Source: Luteibacter aegosomaticola (GTDB taxonomy: Bacteria; Pseudomonadota; Gammaproteobacteria; Xanthomonadales; Rhodanobacteraceae). Taken from it: a DNA stretch of 64,000 nt. Of this stretch, positions 62,617 to 64,000 are shown one piece after another; position 1 is the stretch's first letter, and every line of letters begins with the position of its first letter. Location of the stretch: assembly GCF_023078475.1 (NCBI RefSeq), contig NZ_CP095741.1, positions 4,934,001-4,998,000 on the forward strand. The letters run 5' to 3'. The notes under the pieces are model-generated. The model searched no databases. It saw only the letters and a list, made by a program, of their open reading frames with translations, and was not told the DNA's origin. The position numbers and the translations under genes were made by a program.

Positions 62617-62859
62617 TTACTCCTCGTCGGCCAGCAGGGCTGCCAGAGCCGGGTCACGGATGCTGAACAGGTCGAACACACCCAGGGCGCGGAGCGTGGG
62701 CAACTGGGCCAGCAAGCGAGGTTCCAGGCGGCGGCGCTGCTCCTCGGAGGTGGTGGAATCCAGCATGGCGTGGGCACAGGCCACGAACGTGACCAGGGCA
62801 TCGCCAGCGGCGGTGTCATCGTTAAGCTGCGAAAAGTCGGTGGTGACGAGGCGGATCAT
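62617..62859 (-). CDS. Small protein of unknown function (80 residues)
   Basis: 80 residues, acidic and mostly helical (AGDALVTFVACAHAMLDSTT, EEQRRRLEPRLLAQLPTLRA, LGVFDLFSIRDPALAALLAD). ATG 62859 has GGAGG about five bases upstream, which supports it as a real gene. No signal peptide or family recognised. It lies between the efflux operon and a divergent AraC regulator, with 144 bp to the latter. Confidence 0.55.
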   Translation of the reverse strand: MIRLVTTDFSQLNDDTAAGDALVTFVACAHAMLDSTTSEEQRRRLEPRLLAQLPTLRALGVFDLFSIRDPALAALLADEE

Positions 62860-62957
62860 GGGGACCTCCGGCGTCGAGGTCCGGCACGCGGGCTGTCGGC
62901 GGATGCCGCGCGCGGGACAGTTGCTTGGGGATGCAAATGTTATACATGTCCCCTATC

Positions 62958-62979
62958 GGCCTGATATCGTTATCGGGCC
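62958..62979. promoter_or_regulatory. 22-bp near-palindrome before the AraC gene
   Basis: GGCCTGATATCGTTATCGGGCC has arms GGCCTGATA and TATCGGGCC around TCGT with one mismatch. It lies 25 bp upstream of the AraC gene and 99 bp upstream of the small divergent gene, so it could be an operator for either. Confidence 0.45.
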
Positions 62980-63003
62980 AATTAGTGTCGAGATCCGGCC
63001 AAA

Positions 63004-63795
63004 ATGGAAAAAGAAGCGTTCCACGAGATGTTCGACCGGGCCGATGGCCCGCCCGTCCTCGCCTATGCGATGGAGCGCGATACGGCGCTGCTCGAGATCG
63101 ACTGGCACCAGCATGTTCGCGGCCAGTTTTTCTATGTAGAGCAAGGCCTTATCGTTACACGAACGGAGCGCGGTACCTACCTGCTACCGCCCCATCGCGC
63201 TGGCTGGATGCCGCCTGGCCTCATGCATACGGTGAGCATTTCGGGGCCGAGCCGCGCCTGGGGCGTGTTCGTTTCGCCCGATGCTTCCGAGGGCCTGCCC
63301 GATCATGCCTGCGTCGTGGGCGTCGATGACGTCTTCCGCGCGGTGGTGAAGCGCGTGGCCACCTGGGCACCGGATGCGCCGACCTCGCCGGAAAGCGAAC
63401 GCCTGCTCGCCGTGCTGCTGGACGAAATCCGCCACGCCCCGGTGGAGCGCATGCATCTGCCCATGCCCACCGACCGCCGGCTGCGCCGCGTGGCCATGGC
63501 GATGGTCGAACATCCGGAAGACACGCGCAGCATCGAGGATTGGGCGACGTGGGCTGGCTTGTCCGTGCGCACGCTCACCCGGTTGTTCCGCGAGGAGACC
63601 CAGTGCAGCGTGGCGCAGTGGCGGCAGACCGCGCGGCTCACCCGCGCGCTCGAGCGGCTGGCCGAAGGCGAGCCCGTGTCATCCATCGCCGATTCGCTCG
63701 GCTACGCCACGCCCAGCGCGTTCGTCGCGATGTTCCGCAAAGCCTTCGGCGACACCCCAGGCCGCTACCTCTCAAGACAAGCCGCCGCCGCCTAA
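63004..63795 (+). CDS. AraC-family regulator with N-terminal cupin
   Basis: 263 residues. The N-terminal cupin-like domain (residues 20-90) has IDWHQHVRGQFFYVEQG and YLLPPHRAGWMPPGLMHTV, typical of AraC subgroups that sense small molecules. The C-terminal double HTH is WATWAGLSVRTLTRLFREET and VSSIADSLGYATPSAFVAMF, ending with GDTPGRYL. Target genes are unknown; the efflux operon two genes away is on the other strand. Confidence 0.92.
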   Translation: MEKEAFHEMFDRADGPPVLAYAMERDTALLEIDWHQHVRGQFFYVEQGLIVTRTERGTYLLPPHRAGWMPPGLMHTVSISGPSRAWGVFVSPDASEGLPDHACVVGVDDVFRAVVKRVATWAPDAPTSPESERLLAVLLDEIRHAPVERMHLPMPTDRRLRRVAMAMVEHPEDTRSIEDWATWAGLSVRTLTRLFREETQCSVAQWRQTARLTRALERLAEGEPVSSIADSLGYATPSAFVAMFRKAFGDTPGRYLSRQAAAA

Positions 63796-63807
63796 CCCGC
63801 CCAAACA

Positions 63808-64000
63808 TCAATCCACCACCGCCTTACACATCCACAACCCCTCAAACGTATAAGGCTCGCCGCTATCCCGCGCCACCACGTCCACGGCCACGCGGCCATA
63901 CGTCCAGCCATCGTGCGTACCGGTATCGCCCACATCGTGGCAGCCGCCGCCACGTTCGTACGTGCCGGTTTCGGCATGGGTCATCTCGGCCTCGTCGCGT
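63808..64000 (-). CDS. C-terminal fragment of an unknown protein
   Basis: The stop codon is at 63808-63810 (TGA on the minus strand) and the frame stays open to the window edge (63 codons). The visible end reads TGTYERGGGCHDVGDTGTHD, WTYGRVAVDVVARDSGEPYT and EGLWMCKAVVD. The many Gly/Thr and two Cys suggest a small beta-rich protein; no family recognised. It is convergent with the AraC gene, 12 bp between stops. Confidence 0.6.
   Translation of the reverse strand, partial: RDEAEMTHAETGTYERGGGCHDVGDTGTHDGWTYGRVAVDVVARDSGEPYTFEGLWMCKAVVD

Overview
This is a high-GC, gene-dense chromosomal window from a gammaproteobacterium, most likely Xanthomonadales family Rhodanobacteraceae (Luteibacter/Dyella type). 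The basis is the many TonB-dependent receptors, a MFS/LacI/GntR-controlled N-acetylglucosamine (GlcNAc) system of Xanthomonas style, an Entner-Doudoroff operon, and repeated palindromic elements beginning GTAGGAG. The placement is inference; no rRNA, tRNA, CRISPR array, phage or insertion sequence was recognised.

Layout. 1-7.3 kb: the start of a TonB receptor cut by the window edge, a GlxA-type regulator, a NarL/LuxR response regulator, DUF72 and DUF6348-like proteins, a divergent SDR/LysR pair, a PIN protein translationally coupled to a luciferase-like oxidoreductase, and a small secreted protein. 7.4-16.1 kb: a pirin, an envelope block (LtaS-like phosphoglycerol transferase divergent from mprF, with a VirJ/AcvB-like hydrolase overlapping mprF), then about 0.7 kb without a convincing gene that holds many inverted repeats and a terminator, an orphan protein, an unlisted 53-residue membrane protein and a porin-like transporter. 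16.2-22.8 kb: a GH3 beta-glucosidase divergent from the helicase lhr.

23-46.4 kb is one functional neighbourhood for amino-sugar use. GH20 hexosaminidase, a TonB receptor and glucokinase are on the minus strand; a NagP-like permease and LacI regulator diverge from them. After proP and a DMT transporter comes zwf-pgl-edd-eda on the minus strand, diverging from a GntR regulator (NagQ type), a SIS-family deaminase (NagB-II type) and nagA, with an Oar-type TonB receptor converging on nagA. Together they would import chito-oligosaccharides or GlcNAc, cleave and phosphorylate them, deacetylate and deaminate to fructose-6-phosphate, and run the carbon through the Entner-Doudoroff pathway. Three kinds of operator-like sites sit in the control regions.

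46.6-63 kb: a cobalamin riboswitch before btuB, an RND pump gene with no adaptor gene beside it, DUF2239, an extradiol dioxygenase, a PAS-GGDEF-EAL protein, a PagL-type lipid A deacylase, and a MarR-outer membrane factor-EmrA-EmrB efflux operon with what looks like a leaderless marR transcript. The window ends with a small unknown, an AraC regulator and the 3' end of an unknown gene.

Six palindromic intergenic repeats are scattered at gene 3' ends. Two are joined to short tandem arrays that repeat the end of the adjoining gene, stop codon included. These, the phased TACCA array before zwf, and the hairpin-rich 14.1-14.46 kb segment are the least explained parts.
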